Source: Colwellia sp. 1_MG-2023
Lineage (GTDB): Bacteria > Pseudomonadota > Gammaproteobacteria > Enterobacterales > Alteromonadaceae
NCBI RefSeq assembly: GCF_030546755.1
Contig: NZ_JAUOPE010000005.1
Coordinates: 32,411 to 96,410, forward strand
Reading direction: 5' to 3'
DNA: 64,000 bases
Shown: positions 18,564-26,762 of the stretch, piece after piece
How positions within the stretch are numbered: position 1 is the stretch's first letter
Layout: each line of letters begins with the position of its first letter
Position numbers and translations under genes: made by a program
The notes under the pieces: generated by a model
The model's input: only the letters and a program-made list of their open reading frames with translations
Databases searched by the model: none
Told to the model about the DNA's origin: nothing

Positions 18564-19946
18564 ATGAAAAGTATTATTCAGGTGGCTTTAGTTATATTTT
18601 CAATGTTAACCGTTGGAAATGTTTGCGCATCAGAGCAAAATGATTTATTGAAGATAAAAAACGCGGCAATCAACATAGTTGACCAATATACTAAACTTGG
18701 TTGGTTTAGTGGAACTGTGCTCATTGCTAAGGACGGTAAGGTATTTCACCGGCAAAGTGTTGATATGCAATCGCAAACATTAGGTATAAAAAATAGCACT
18801 AAGACGCGATACAATATTGGGTCAATCATGAAAGCATTTACTGCAGTATTAGTGTTACAACAGGTAGAGTCGGGTCACTTAAAAACAACCGATAGTTTAG
18901 ATAAATTCAAACTAGGCTTTAAAGACTCTAACATAGCCAATATAACCATTGAGCAATTACTGACACATCGTTCGGGCTTACCTGATATATTTAATGCAGA
19001 ATATAGAGAAAATCCGTTAGCATACGAAACGGTGAGACAAAAGTTACACCTGTTACTGGATACCACATTACTGTTTGAACCAGATACACGGAAAAAGTAT
19101 TCCAATTATGGTTACGTTGTACTGGGCGCAATTTTAGAAAAAATCACTGGAAAGTCATTTGAAGCATTGCTTAAAGAGAACATATTTTCAAAGGCAAATT
19201 TAACCAATTCAAGTTTCAAGCCAAAGGCTAGTCACCCTTTTCAATCAACTCGATACACATACTTACATAACAATAAATTGAAAGAAATAGGGGTTACCGA
19301 GCACCCCGGTCCTGATGGTGGAATAGAAGCCAGTGTAGATGATATTCACAAGTTTGTACGTTCGCTATTTTATCGAGATGACATGCTTAATCGTGAACTT
19401 TCTCAAAACAGAGATTTTTTCAATATGGCAGGAGATAGTTGGCGCTCATACGGTGGAGGCAGCGGTGTAAGTGCGGCAGTAGAAGTCGATTTAAAAAATA
19501 GATATGAAATTGTAGTATTGGCTAATTCTGATAGTCTTGTTGCGGAATTCATTTCACAAAGAATTCTAGATTACATTAAAACAGGAAAGTATGATGAAAT
19601 TAAGCCTAAGGAAGTCAATTTCGCGTATCAATACTACCTTGAGAACAAATCGTTTAAGAATTTTAACCAAGAATACAAAAATGCAGAGTATAATCTCTTT
19701 ATTGGCAGAACATTGAACGATTTAGGAATGCAGCTTATTCGAGAGAAGAAATGGGCAGAAGTCTTTGATGTATTCAACTATTTGAAGACTCTTTTTCCTA
19801 GTGCTCCTCAAGTATACGATAGCTTAGCTTATGCTCATTACAAGAAAGGAGATAAAGCGAAAGCAAAATTAATGTTTGATAAAGCTAAATCTTTTTCAGC
19901 AAAATTCGAAAGTGATTACAGTTCTAATAACTACCGAACGGAATAG
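18564..19946 (+). CDS. periplasmic beta-lactamase-family serine hydrolase with TPR tail
   Basis: A 460-residue protein with a signal peptide ending at CASEQ. The class C beta-lactamase/DD-peptidase fold is indicated by SxxK in GSIMKAFTA (about residue 90), YxN in KKYSNYGYV, and a GPDGGIEAS stretch. The last ~90 residues contain TPR-like helices (VYDSLAYAHYKKGDKAKAK). Strong AAAGGAGG upstream of the ATG. Likely exported and acting on a peptide or ester in the periplasm; resistance to beta-lactams should not be assumed. It is divergent from the CadC-like regulator and shares the TTCAC repeat region with it. Confidence 0.83.
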   Translation: MKSIIQVALVIFSMLTVGNVCASEQNDLLKIKNAAINIVDQYTKLGWFSGTVLIAKDGKVFHRQSVDMQSQTLGIKNSTKTRYNIGSIMKAFTAVLVLQQVESGHLKTTDSLDKFKLGFKDSNIANITIEQLLTHRSGLPDIFNAEYRENPLAYETVRQKLHLLLDTTLLFEPDTRKKYSNYGYVVLGAILEKITGKSFEALLKENIFSKANLTNSSFKPKASHPFQSTRYTYLHNNKLKEIGVTEHPGPDGGIEASVDDIHKFVRSLFYRDDMLNRELSQNRDFFNMAGDSWRSYGGGSGVSAAVEVDLKNRYEIVVLANSDSLVAEFISQRILDYIKTGKYDEIKPKEVNFAYQYYLENKSFKNFNQEYKNAEYNLFIGRTLNDLGMQLIREKKWAEVFDVFNYLKTLFPSAPQVYDSLAYAHYKKGDKAKAKLMFDKAKSFSAKFESDYSSNNYRTE

Positions 19947-20021
19947 TTACATCACCTTTTACTGCACTGAATTCTCATTGAATTTCATTTTTGAGTTAAA
20001 CGTGACAGGAATGTAATTTAG

Positions 20022-20336
20022 ATGACGATATATAAATGTTCAAATTGGACATTCATACCCGACAGTCGTGAAATTATTTACACATATGGACGTTTAGAGC
20101 AACTTCCCAGAAGATTAAATAAATGCTTATTAACTTTGATATCTGCCTGCGGTTCAAACGTTAGTTACGATTAACTGTTATTCAAAGTTTGGGGAACTAC
20201 ATATAAAGATGCGAGTACAATCTCTTCAGTAATATCTGAAGTGAGAAAACTATTTGGGTGCGATAAAGGCGAAAAAAAATTGGCTAAATCAATGCCCATT
20301 GCTTTAATTAGTGACATATGGACTCCACTCAATTGA
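20022..20336 (+). pseudogene. stand-alone winged-helix (OmpR/CadC-type) ORF with an in-frame TAA
   Basis: Reading from ATG 20022, the frame gives WTFIPDSREIIYTYGRLEQL, then LPRRLNKCLLTLISACGSNV, then after one TAA at 20172-20174 continues in the same frame with LLFKVWGTTYKDASTISSVI and SEVRKLFGCDKGEKKLAKS, ending at TGA 20334. This follows the order of an OmpR-type winged helix (strand, recognition-helix region, wing). The TAA falls where a CAA or GAA would be expected in the helix. The product before the stop is only 50 residues. It is either a decayed relative of the nearby regulator or, less likely, read through. Confidence 0.65.
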
Positions 20337-20425
20337 AGCTTTATATCAACTTCACTATAGCACATTGCTAGCAATAGATGCCGAGTGGGGAGTCCATATC
20401 ATTCTTTATGTGTCATAGAGGTATT

Positions 20426-20869
20426 GTGAAAATTTCAAATTTAGTAGATTATCCGAGTGCGATTGAGGTTGTCGCCAATTGGTATTTTAATGAGTGGGAT
20501 CATAAGGATTCGGAAGCGACACTAGAAAGTGTTATCGAAAAGGTTTCTTCAATTTTAAACCGAACCGCATTTGTCGCTCATATTGATGGTGAATTAGCTG
20601 GAGCTGGAGAACTAAAATATCGCGAATACTCTGACTATCCGAGCTATAACAATTGGCTAGATGGGATCTATGTACCTACAGAACATCGAGGGAAAGGTAT
20701 TTCAACAGCACTAATCGAGTTTGCTAAATCAAAGTCGTTTGAGTTACAAATACCAGCTATATATCTTCGTTGTGAAGATCATCTCGTGAAACTTTATGAA
20801 TCCCATGGTTTTCAAGTTGTCTGTGCTGAAGAAACTAAGCTCATAATGGAGTTCAAAGTGAACACATAA
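20426..20869 (+). CDS. GNAT-family N-acetyltransferase
   Basis: A small (about 147-residue) GNAT enzyme. The acetyl-CoA-binding motif A is seen as VPTEHRGKGISTALIEFA (R-x-x-G-K-G), and LYESHGFQ matches the C-terminal motif B. The start chosen is GTG at 20426, preceded by AGAGG at four bases; a longer frame begins at 20378, but its first residues lack similarity to GNAT starts. Substrate unknown. It lies between the broken winged-helix ORF and an IS remnant in the accessory stretch. Confidence 0.8.
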   Translation: MKISNLVDYPSAIEVVANWYFNEWDHKDSEATLESVIEKVSSILNRTAFVAHIDGELAGAGELKYREYSDYPSYNNWLDGIYVPTEHRGKGISTALIEFAKSKSFELQIPAIYLRCEDHLVKLYESHGFQVVCAEETKLIMEFKVNT

Positions 20870-20943
20870 CAAACCACTTAAGACAGGACTTTGGTCTTCC
20901 CCCATTTTAGTGGACACCTCCTCATTACATTGAGGAGACTAAA

Positions 20944-21110
20944 ATGCCTAAATTTACCCAGCCCCGAAAAACCTGGTTTATCCCATCGATTTCAAAATTA
21001 AAGCCGTCGTACTAAGTTATAAAGACGATATCATGTCTAAGGATGTTGCCAAGGCACTCAATATTCATCCGTTAATGCTCAGTCGTTGGTGTAAATTTAG
21101 TCCGAAATGA
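20944..21110 (+). pseudogene. IS3-family OrfA fragment with frameshift
   Basis: ATG 20944 begins MPKFTQPRKTW, and after a one-base shift the neighbouring frame reads YPIDFKIKAVVLSYKDDI and VAKALNIHPLMLSRW, a typical transposase helix-turn-helix N-terminus. The sequence stops at TGA 21108, and nothing of the element follows. Upstream, CTCCTCA/TGAGGAG (20918-20937) forms a small hairpin at the ribosome site and CCATTTTAGTGGACAC may be the left terminal repeat. The fragment, with 20870-21153, fills the gap between the acetyltransferase and the membrane protein. Confidence 0.8.
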
Positions 21111-21153
21111 TACTGTAAATGAAGCAAATATTTTCCCTCTACACTTACGCATT

Positions 21154-21990
21154 CTATTTATAAACACTCGGGTTAATAGGGTAATACTGATTTCTTGTTT
21201 TAAACACTATCGCTTGAGCGACCACACAAGCAATGAGGTTAATATAGCTTTCGTTTAGCTGAAACATATCGAATAACAGCACAATAACTACAAAACCACT
21301 AAACGCAGTAAGTGATGATGTAAGATATTTAAGTTTATCAGATAGTTTCAGTGCCCTTTCCTCCTGTTCAATAAAGTGGTCTTTTTTCTGCCCGTATACT
21401 AGTTTCCAGATCATGCCGCTTATATACAGAACCACTGCTGTACTGAGCGCTATTAAGTACAAGACTTTACTTTCTGCTTGCATAGCTACGAAGTAATTGT
21501 AGGTAGCAAAAGCAACAGAGAAAGCGTACATCACTATGCCCACCACCACTCGGTGAATTGAAATATAACCTGTTAAGTGGTTGCATTGCAGTTGAGCGGT
21601 ACGGACTTTAGGATACCGCGTAGATAGGATTTGACTATTCTGTTTGCACCAGTAACCTGAAATAAACAGCGGGGCAAGTTGTATTAAAGCGATCATCAGC
21701 ATCCAATCTGCTATGACGTTTTGCGTTTTACCTTCCAAATGCAACACAATAAAGGTTGTCAGACCAATGGTAAACGCCAGATAATCAAGCCACTTTCTAA
21801 CTATTAGACGTTGACGTTCAGTTTGTTCATCTTGCGCATATAAATTTGTAAACACCGTTTGCGGATACTTGGTTAATAAAACCTGTCGACGCTTTCGCCA
21901 TGTTTTGGATATAAAGATTGAAATAAAAAATAGCTGAAACAGAAAGACGAGGCTAATCAGCAATACAGGGGGGTCATTAAAAAGATTCAT
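21154..21990 (-). CDS. polytopic membrane protein, partner of a GntR regulator
   Basis: A 278-residue protein with about seven hydrophobic helices (for example LLISLVFLFQLFFISIFI at the N-terminus). No enzyme or transporter motif is recognised. Its start lies about 15 bases after the YtrA-type regulator gene on the same strand, so the two are probably one transcript. Small regulators of this kind often control membrane transport or stress modules, but the function here is unknown. Confidence 0.65.
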   Translation of the reverse strand: MNLFNDPPVLLISLVFLFQLFFISIFISKTWRKRRQVLLTKYPQTVFTNLYAQDEQTERQRLIVRKWLDYLAFTIGLTTFIVLHLEGKTQNVIADWMLMIALIQLAPLFISGYWCKQNSQILSTRYPKVRTAQLQCNHLTGYISIHRVVVGIVMYAFSVAFATYNYFVAMQAESKVLYLIALSTAVVLYISGMIWKLVYGQKKDHFIEQEERALKLSDKLKYLTSSLTAFSGFVVIVLLFDMFQLNESYINLIACVVAQAIVFKTRNQYYPINPSVYK

Positions 21991-22004
21991 AAGACTATAT
22001 CTCT

Positions 22005-22373
22005 CTACTTCATGGCGGTTGTAAAAGCATTACGTATTTCAGAATCGGTGAGCCCGAGCTCACGAAGTTGCTTAACACTGGCTGTAATAACAGTTAGTGC
22101 TGTTGTATTTAGGTCTGTTTCGCAATGTTCTAGTGCCTGTTCGTGAATGAAAGTCCCCCGGTATCCTTTACCAATAATCACACTGTCTCTTTCCAATAAT
22201 TTGTATGCCTTGGACACAGTATTGGGATTGATACCCAGATCATTTGCCAGTTGGCGAATAGAAGGTAATAGCATGCCAGGCTTGAGGTTTTTGCTTGCCA
22301 CGCCTTGTTTAATCTGGTCCACCAATTGAGTAAAAATGGGTGTATCACTCTCGATGTCTATTGCAATATTCAT
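22005..22373 (-). CDS. GntR-family transcriptional regulator, YtrA subfamily
   Basis: About 122 residues: an N-terminal GntR winged helix (PIFTQLVDQIKQGVASKNL, then LLPSIRQLANDLGINPNTVS, then KAYKLLERDSVI) and only a short C-terminal helical tail, the layout of the YtrA subgroup, which lacks a large ligand domain. The start chosen is ATG at 22373; a GTG at 22400 would add nine residues. It is expected to repress itself and the divergent small membrane protein/hydrolase genes through the two palindromes in the shared promoter. Confidence 0.88.
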   Translation of the reverse strand: MNIAIDIESDTPIFTQLVDQIKQGVASKNLKPGMLLPSIRQLANDLGINPNTVSKAYKLLERDSVIIGKGYRGTFIHEQALEHCETDLNTTALTVITASVKQLRELGLTDSEIRNAFTTAMK

Positions 22374-22442
22374 AGCATTTGTAGTCTCTCTTATTCTCAC
22401 GCCACAAGCTTATTTTGCGAATTATACAACAAATTAATTCGT

Positions 22443-22466
22443 TGTACTACTTGACATAATAGAACA
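22443..22466. promoter_or_regulatory. palindromic operator 1 of the GntR/YtrA module
   Basis: Half-sites TGTACTACT and AATAGAACA (reverse TGTTCTATT) with a 6-base spacer give a 24-base imperfect palindrome. It lies between the divergent regulator and the small-membrane-protein genes, where a YtrA repressor would bind. Confidence 0.6.
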
Positions 22467-22478
22467 ACTAAAATAGAT

Positions 22479-22502
22479 TGTATTACTTGTTCTACTAGTA
22501 CA
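22479..22502. promoter_or_regulatory. palindromic operator 2 of the GntR/YtrA module
   Basis: Half-sites TGTATTACT and ACTAGTACA (reverse TGTACTAGT) with the same 6-base spacer. Its centre is 36 bases from operator 1 and the half-sites match those of operator 1 at most positions. Confidence 0.6.
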
Positions 22503-22530
22503 TCAATTGCCACTAAGAGGGTTATCCACT

Positions 22531-22767
22531 ATGAAATGCGTTACCGGAAATAAAAAATCTATTGCTTTTAGCCTTGTATGGGCAGGCTTCATACTACTCA
22601 GTGCTTACCTATCTCAAGGGGAAGACTTTGCCTCTACCGCGTTAATCTTTGCGATCACTGGTTGGTATATTTCTTATCATTACTTCTTTAAACCGCAATC
22701 AGCTGGTTGTTGCAGACAAAAAACATCTGCCAACGGTTCACATATTCACAATGATGGGAGTAACTAA
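22531..22767 (+). CDS. small membrane protein with Cys-rich tail
   Basis: A 78-residue protein with two hydrophobic segments (FSLVWAGFILLSAYL and FASTALIFAITGWYISYHYFF) followed by a short polar tail with adjacent Cys residues (GCCRQK). The start at 22531 has GAGGG nine bases upstream; a longer frame from 22507 is possible. It is the first gene after the GntR operators and is two bases from the hydrolase gene, so co-transcribed. Not recognised. Confidence 0.6.
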   Translation: MKCVTGNKKSIAFSLVWAGFILLSAYLSQGEDFASTALIFAITGWYISYHYFFKPQSAGCCRQKTSANGSHIHNDGSN

Positions 22768-22769
22768 TT

Positions 22770-24194
22770 ATGACACCGATTAAAATACTAATGTCGATAG
22801 CCTTGCTGATATTCAGCGTTACTAAACATGCAGTGGCAGAATCAACACAAAACAGTGATATTGCAGGGAGTTGGCAGGGGGCCTTGTCAGTATCTGGTCA
22901 GAGCGTGCCGCTGTTATTTCATATTAACCCTGATTTAACAGCGAGCATGGACAGTCCTGCACAGGGTGCAACTAATATTCCCATTGAATCGGTAACAATT
23001 GAGGGACAAAAAATTTCTATTAATGTTGCGGTCGCACAGGCAACATTTACAGGTGAATTTAATAAACCAAATAACACAATAGAAGGTCATTGGAAGCAAG
23101 GACCAAACAAGCTTCCGTTGAAACTGGAAAAAGTGATAGAAGCGGTTAAGACTGTCATTAATCGACCTCAACATCCTACACCGCCATTTGACTATGTAGT
23201 AGAAGAGGTTACATTTAAAAACCATAACATCAAGCTAGCAGGCACTTTAACTTTGCCTTCATCAGAAGGAACGTATCCTGGCGTTGTGCTAATCAGTGGC
23301 TCTGGACCACAGGACAGAGACCAAACTTTTATGGGCCACAAAACGTTTTTAGTGATTGCTGATTATCTTACTCAGCATGGTATAGCTGTGCTGCGTTTTG
23401 ATGACAGAGGCGTTGGTAAATCAACCGGTAACTTTGACACTGCTACCAGTGCTGATTTTGCGCAGGACGTATCAGCCGCGATAGACTATCTTTCTTCTCA
23501 TAAGAATATTGCAAAAGACAGCATTGGTTTAATGGGTCATAGTGAGGGCGGGCTGATAGCACCAATTACAGCGAGCTCAAATCCCGATGTCGGTTTTGTG
23601 GTGTTACTTGCCGGGCCGGGCCAAACCGGTAACGATATTTCTATTTGGCAAGTGAAATCTTTTCTACGCGCCAATGGGTTAAGTCTTCAAGCTGCAAAGG
23701 CAGGCAGTGAAATTACGGGCGCGTTAAACCATACGGTGATGACTAACCGCGATATAGACAATCTAGCGTCAGAGCTAGAGCTTTCCTACGATAAAAAATG
23801 GCAAACTTTTCCTGACGACATAAAAGCTGAAATAAAAGCCATCGGCGGCGGTAAACTGTCCAGCCCTAGAGTGCAGCAGTTAAGTACAAAGTGGATGAAG
23901 TACTTTTTACTGCATAACCCTCAAACATACTTGAGAAAATTGACCATTCCAGTGCTGGCAATACATGGTTCCAAAGATACACAAATGGACATGGCACAGA
24001 ATCTCGACAAAATTCGTGATGCGTTGCAAGAACAAGCGCATCCTCTTACTCAGGTTAAGGAGATCCATGGTGTTAACCACCTATTTCAACGAGCTAAAAG
24101 TGGTTTAATGTCAGAGTATTCACAGATTGAAGAAACCATGTCACCTGATGTGTTAGAACTACTCGCCAATTGGGTGCTTAAGGTGGGGACTTGA
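22770..24194 (+). CDS. secreted alpha/beta hydrolase with N-terminal beta domain
   Basis: A 474-residue protein with a signal peptide (cleavage near AVAES), a ~110-residue beta-rich N-terminal domain (IAGSWQGALSVSGQSVPLLF), and an alpha/beta-hydrolase domain from about residue 155. The nucleophile elbow is GHSEGG, the acid probably in HGSKDTQMD, and the His in HGVNHLF. The layout matches periplasmic serine aminopeptidase/esterase-like proteins. Controlled, by position, by the GntR/YtrA repressor. Substrate unknown. Confidence 0.82.
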   Translation: MTPIKILMSIALLIFSVTKHAVAESTQNSDIAGSWQGALSVSGQSVPLLFHINPDLTASMDSPAQGATNIPIESVTIEGQKISINVAVAQATFTGEFNKPNNTIEGHWKQGPNKLPLKLEKVIEAVKTVINRPQHPTPPFDYVVEEVTFKNHNIKLAGTLTLPSSEGTYPGVVLISGSGPQDRDQTFMGHKTFLVIADYLTQHGIAVLRFDDRGVGKSTGNFDTATSADFAQDVSAAIDYLSSHKNIAKDSIGLMGHSEGGLIAPITASSNPDVGFVVLLAGPGQTGNDISIWQVKSFLRANGLSLQAAKAGSEITGALNHTVMTNRDIDNLASELELSYDKKWQTFPDDIKAEIKAIGGGKLSSPRVQQLSTKWMKYFLLHNPQTYLRKLTIPVLAIHGSKDTQMDMAQNLDKIRDALQEQAHPLTQVKEIHGVNHLFQRAKSGLMSEYSQIEETMSPDVLELLANWVLKVGT

Positions 24195-24394
24195 CACGAT
24201 GTCTATTCGCTGATGACGCACATCTCAACTTTGAAACTTCAGGGAATTAATATGAACCTTAAACAAATACTGTTTGCAGTCATTGAGTTGCTTTTTGCAA
24301 TGCACTCGAGTGTAGCTGCGAAGAACAGATAGAGCCTAAAAAAACAGACTAGTAAAGCAAGAAGTTAAGCTTTCAGTTCCTACTGACCAGAAAG
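24195..24394 (+). other. gap with a 26-codon signal-peptide-like ORF, probably a gene remnant
   Basis: ATG 24252 opens MNLKQILFAVIELLFAMHSS followed by VAAKNR and TAG at 24330-24332. It looks like a signal peptide cut off from its mature protein, with CAGGGA upstream as a ribosome site. In the next frame after the cleavage site several charged residues follow before stops. No complete gene is seen. Confidence 0.4.
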
Positions 24395-24997
24395 ATGGAT
24401 TTAAGTTCGGTAATTATTTTGACTTCAGTAACAACAATTACAAGCAATGAAAAAGGCGTGGGCAATATTTTTTGCTATATTTCCTACGCTATTACTGTAA
24501 TAATTTTTATTTCAATATTTAAAGCACTATTAAAGGGTGAAGTAAATGTAGCCTTTTTATATACGTCATTCTTACTTTTCTGCCTAGTTATTTATCTTAT
24601 TGGGCGCTTTATTAATAAAAATTTTGACCGCCTTGGAGAAACCCCTTTAACTGTTAGATCAACTGAAATACATAAAGGTTTAATGCATCAAGCATCAATT
24701 TTGATAAAACAAAACAATTTTAGCAGGGTCAGAAACGTTTTATTAAAATGTTTATATACAAGATATTCATACTCTGGTGGCACGGTTCTACCAAATGTTA
24801 TTTATGAAGTACACATACCCATACGTCCTGAGTTTGATGGGAATTCCACAGCATTAAATTTTGAATTTGAAATACCTGAAAATATGCTTAGTTCAGATGA
24901 TAAGTCGTCGAAGGTCAGGGTAGAATGGCAGTTGTCCTTTAAGTTTCTTGACGGCATAGAAGAAGTGTCTCGAACTTGGACGATAAAAGTAAAATGA
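24395..24997 (+). CDS. uncharacterised membrane protein with soluble C-terminal domain
   Basis: A 200-residue protein. After about 20 unremarkable residues two hydrophobic helices follow (FCYISYAITVIIFISIF and FLYTSFLLFCLVIYLIG), then a C-terminal ~120-residue domain rich in beta-type sequence (YEVHIPIRPEF, VRVEWQLSFKFLDG). No motif allows a function. The ATG has only weak ribosome-site support, and the N-terminus could be truncated because a gene remnant lies directly upstream. Confidence 0.55.
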   Translation: MDLSSVIILTSVTTITSNEKGVGNIFCYISYAITVIIFISIFKALLKGEVNVAFLYTSFLLFCLVIYLIGRFINKNFDRLGETPLTVRSTEIHKGLMHQASILIKQNNFSRVRNVLLKCLYTRYSYSGGTVLPNVIYEVHIPIRPEFDGNSTALNFEFEIPENMLSSDDKSSKVRVEWQLSFKFLDGIEEVSRTWTIKVK

Positions 24998-25286
24998 TCT
25001 GCTTATTTTTCAAGAATTGTACAGTCATGTGTATACCTTTTAGTTTGAGTCTGAAGCTCGAAATGATAAAGTAAAGATAGGACATTCTTTGTCCTGCCCG
25101 TTCTGTTTCAATAAGCTAATAAATATTGTCACTTTATGGTTTAATAAGTAAGTAATTTTGTCAGTTTATGGTTGATTTTCTCTATCCAAAGAAAATAGCA
25201 GTTGTTATTTATATTAGCTTATAAGTTAGGTTGATTTGTCACCTTAGGCTTTAAATCACTTTCAATGTAATTCACTTATATTTATC
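24998..25286. other. intergenic stretch with three copies of a 16-base repeat
   Basis: No gene is seen. TTGTCACTTTATGGTT (25126-25141) recurs as TTGTCAGTTTATGGTT (25158-25173) and, more degenerate, as TTGTCACCTTAGGCTT (25236-25251). A short hairpin AGGACA-TTCTT-TGTCCT lies at 25079-25095. Confidence 0.4.
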
Positions 25287-25320
25287 AGCACCGCTTAGTT
25301 TTATTATGGCGGTGCTTTTT
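25287..25320 (+). terminator. Rho-independent terminator
   Basis: AGCACCGC (25287-25294) pairs with GCGGTGCT (25309-25316) around a 14-base loop and is followed by a T-run on the plus strand. It faces rightward transcription and abuts the end of the minus-strand binding-protein gene. Confidence 0.65.
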
Positions 25321-26017
25321 AAAAGCTATTTCCCTCTTTTTTACACTGGCTAATGCCTTTATTAATTAGTTCTAATAATTGGTCAAGATCAGTTGCTCTA
25401 TTAGAAATATAAAAACTTATTTCTTTGTTATCAATTTGAAAAATATTTGCGCCCTTTAATAACTCTTTATCTACATTTGAAAGTACTGTAGTGGGTAATA
25501 TTGTGCCAACGACTCTAGATTGAGTGGCCATTTTTACCGCTTGTTCATAGGAGTCTACTTCGTGTGGCGTAGCATTTAATTTTTCGATCATATCAATGAT
25601 ATTAGAATGTCTTAATCCTGCTATTTTAATATTTGATAAGTCGCTTAATTTATTCAATGATTGATTTGCCGTAATGAAAAAATAAGTCATATTTAAAAGC
25701 GGATTAGCATAGATAGCTATCTCATTGCGTTTTTTCGTTTTAGCTAAACCTACGGCGATATCTACATTTCCATTTTTTAATTGAAATAAAAGCCTAGCGA
25801 CAGGCAATTCTCGAGGAGTATATTGAATATGTGCTACATCTAAAGCACATTGGAAAATCTCACCGATACTACCTTGAATTTTATTATCTTTATAAAAAAA
25901 TTCAGGGCCCCCTGAGCCATTTACACCAAGATTATAATGTTGAGCGAAAATAGGTGAGCTTAAAAAAGTTATTACACATAGGTAAATAGAGAGCAGTGCT
26001 GTACTAATTACTTTCAT
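25319..26017 (-). CDS. periplasmic solute-binding-like protein (SBP family 3 type)
   Basis: From ATG 26017 the product has a signal peptide (ISTALLSIYLCVITFLSSPI, cleavage near FAQ) and about 205 mature residues with features of family 3 binding proteins: NVDIAVGLAKTKKRNEIAIY followed by NPLLNMTYFFIT. A longer frame from 26056 would hide the signal peptide. No ABC permease or ATPase lies beside it, so it may act as a sensor or stand-alone binding protein. Ligand unknown. Confidence 0.72.
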   Translation of the reverse strand: MKVISTALLSIYLCVITFLSSPIFAQHYNLGVNGSGGPEFFYKDNKIQGSIGEIFQCALDVAHIQYTPRELPVARLLFQLKNGNVDIAVGLAKTKKRNEIAIYANPLLNMTYFFITANQSLNKLSDLSNIKIAGLRHSNIIDMIEKLNATPHEVDSYEQAVKMATQSRVVGTILPTTVLSNVDKELLKGANIFQIDNKEISFYISNRATDLDQLLELINKGISQCKKEGNSF

Positions 26018-26139
26018 CGATAAAAAATTAATCCTGAGCTTTGCAAAAATCACCAAAGATGATTATAAATTCGATTTCGTACATTAATTATAGCTGTTTT
26101 ATTATTTATGCCATTAGTTTATTTTAACATCATTGTTTT

Positions 26140-26541
26140 TTATTCGACAAAGTATCTATCTTTACCGATGAATTTAGGGGTTTGTATTGATAATACTTTT
26201 AACGGTATTTTAGAGGTTACTTTAACGGAATGAACAACGCCTTTATTCACTCTAATAAAGTCGCCCGGTTTAATGATTTGTTTAGTGTCGTCTAAAAGAA
26301 ACAAGCCTTCCCCCTCTAAAACATAAATTAGTTCAGTATGTTCTTTATGAAAGTGAGATTTTACTTCGTTTCTAACAAAAATAATAAACTCTGATGAACT
26401 ATCACCACTGCTAAGTTCATCAATGTGTAAGTTTTTCATATCGCTTGGAGCAGTATAACTACTTAAGTCAGCACCGGCTAAGCAAGGGGTTGTTAAAAAG
26501 AGAGAAAGATAAAATGATAAAAATTTAACATTGAAATTCAT
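26140..26541 (-). CDS. exported single-domain cupin
   Basis: A 133-residue protein with a signal peptide (LSLFLTTPCLAGAD) and one cupin barrel. The metal-binding motif 1 is SHFHKEHTELIYVLEGEG (HxH plus Glu) and motif 2 is PGDFIRVNKGVVHSV (His). A periplasmic location is predicted. The ligand or reaction is not known. Confidence 0.8.
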   Translation of the reverse strand: MNFNVKFLSFYLSLFLTTPCLAGADLSSYTAPSDMKNLHIDELSSGDSSSEFIIFVRNEVKSHFHKEHTELIYVLEGEGLFLLDDTKQIIKPGDFIRVNKGVVHSVKVTSKIPLKVLSIQTPKFIGKDRYFVE

Positions 26542-26762
26542 GGTTAATAAAGTGTAAATAAAATGTATTAATACAGTTATAGCAGAAAATTACTTGCTTT
26601 GTTAATTCGCATTTTTATTTGTTGGTGTTTTAGGTTGCATAAGTTGTAGATATTGGTTGCTTCGATATAGATAGTTTTTCAAATTTTCAGCGAAAGGTTT
26701 TTACGTTATGCTACATCGAGTATATTTATTGTCATTAAACGTATTATCGGACGATTAACACT

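Noticed and set aside
18564-19946. Antibiotic-resistance beta-lactamase
   Set aside because: SxxK and YxN fit, but the TPR tail and overall features match general serine hydrolases; no evidence for resistance.
20171-20374. Minus-strand 67-residue frame
   Set aside because: Antisense to the broken winged-helix ORF, which has recognisable domain order on the plus strand.
22935-23225. Minus-strand 96-residue frame
   Set aside because: Antisense to the secreted hydrolase; Cys- and Trp-rich composition is typical of a shadow frame.
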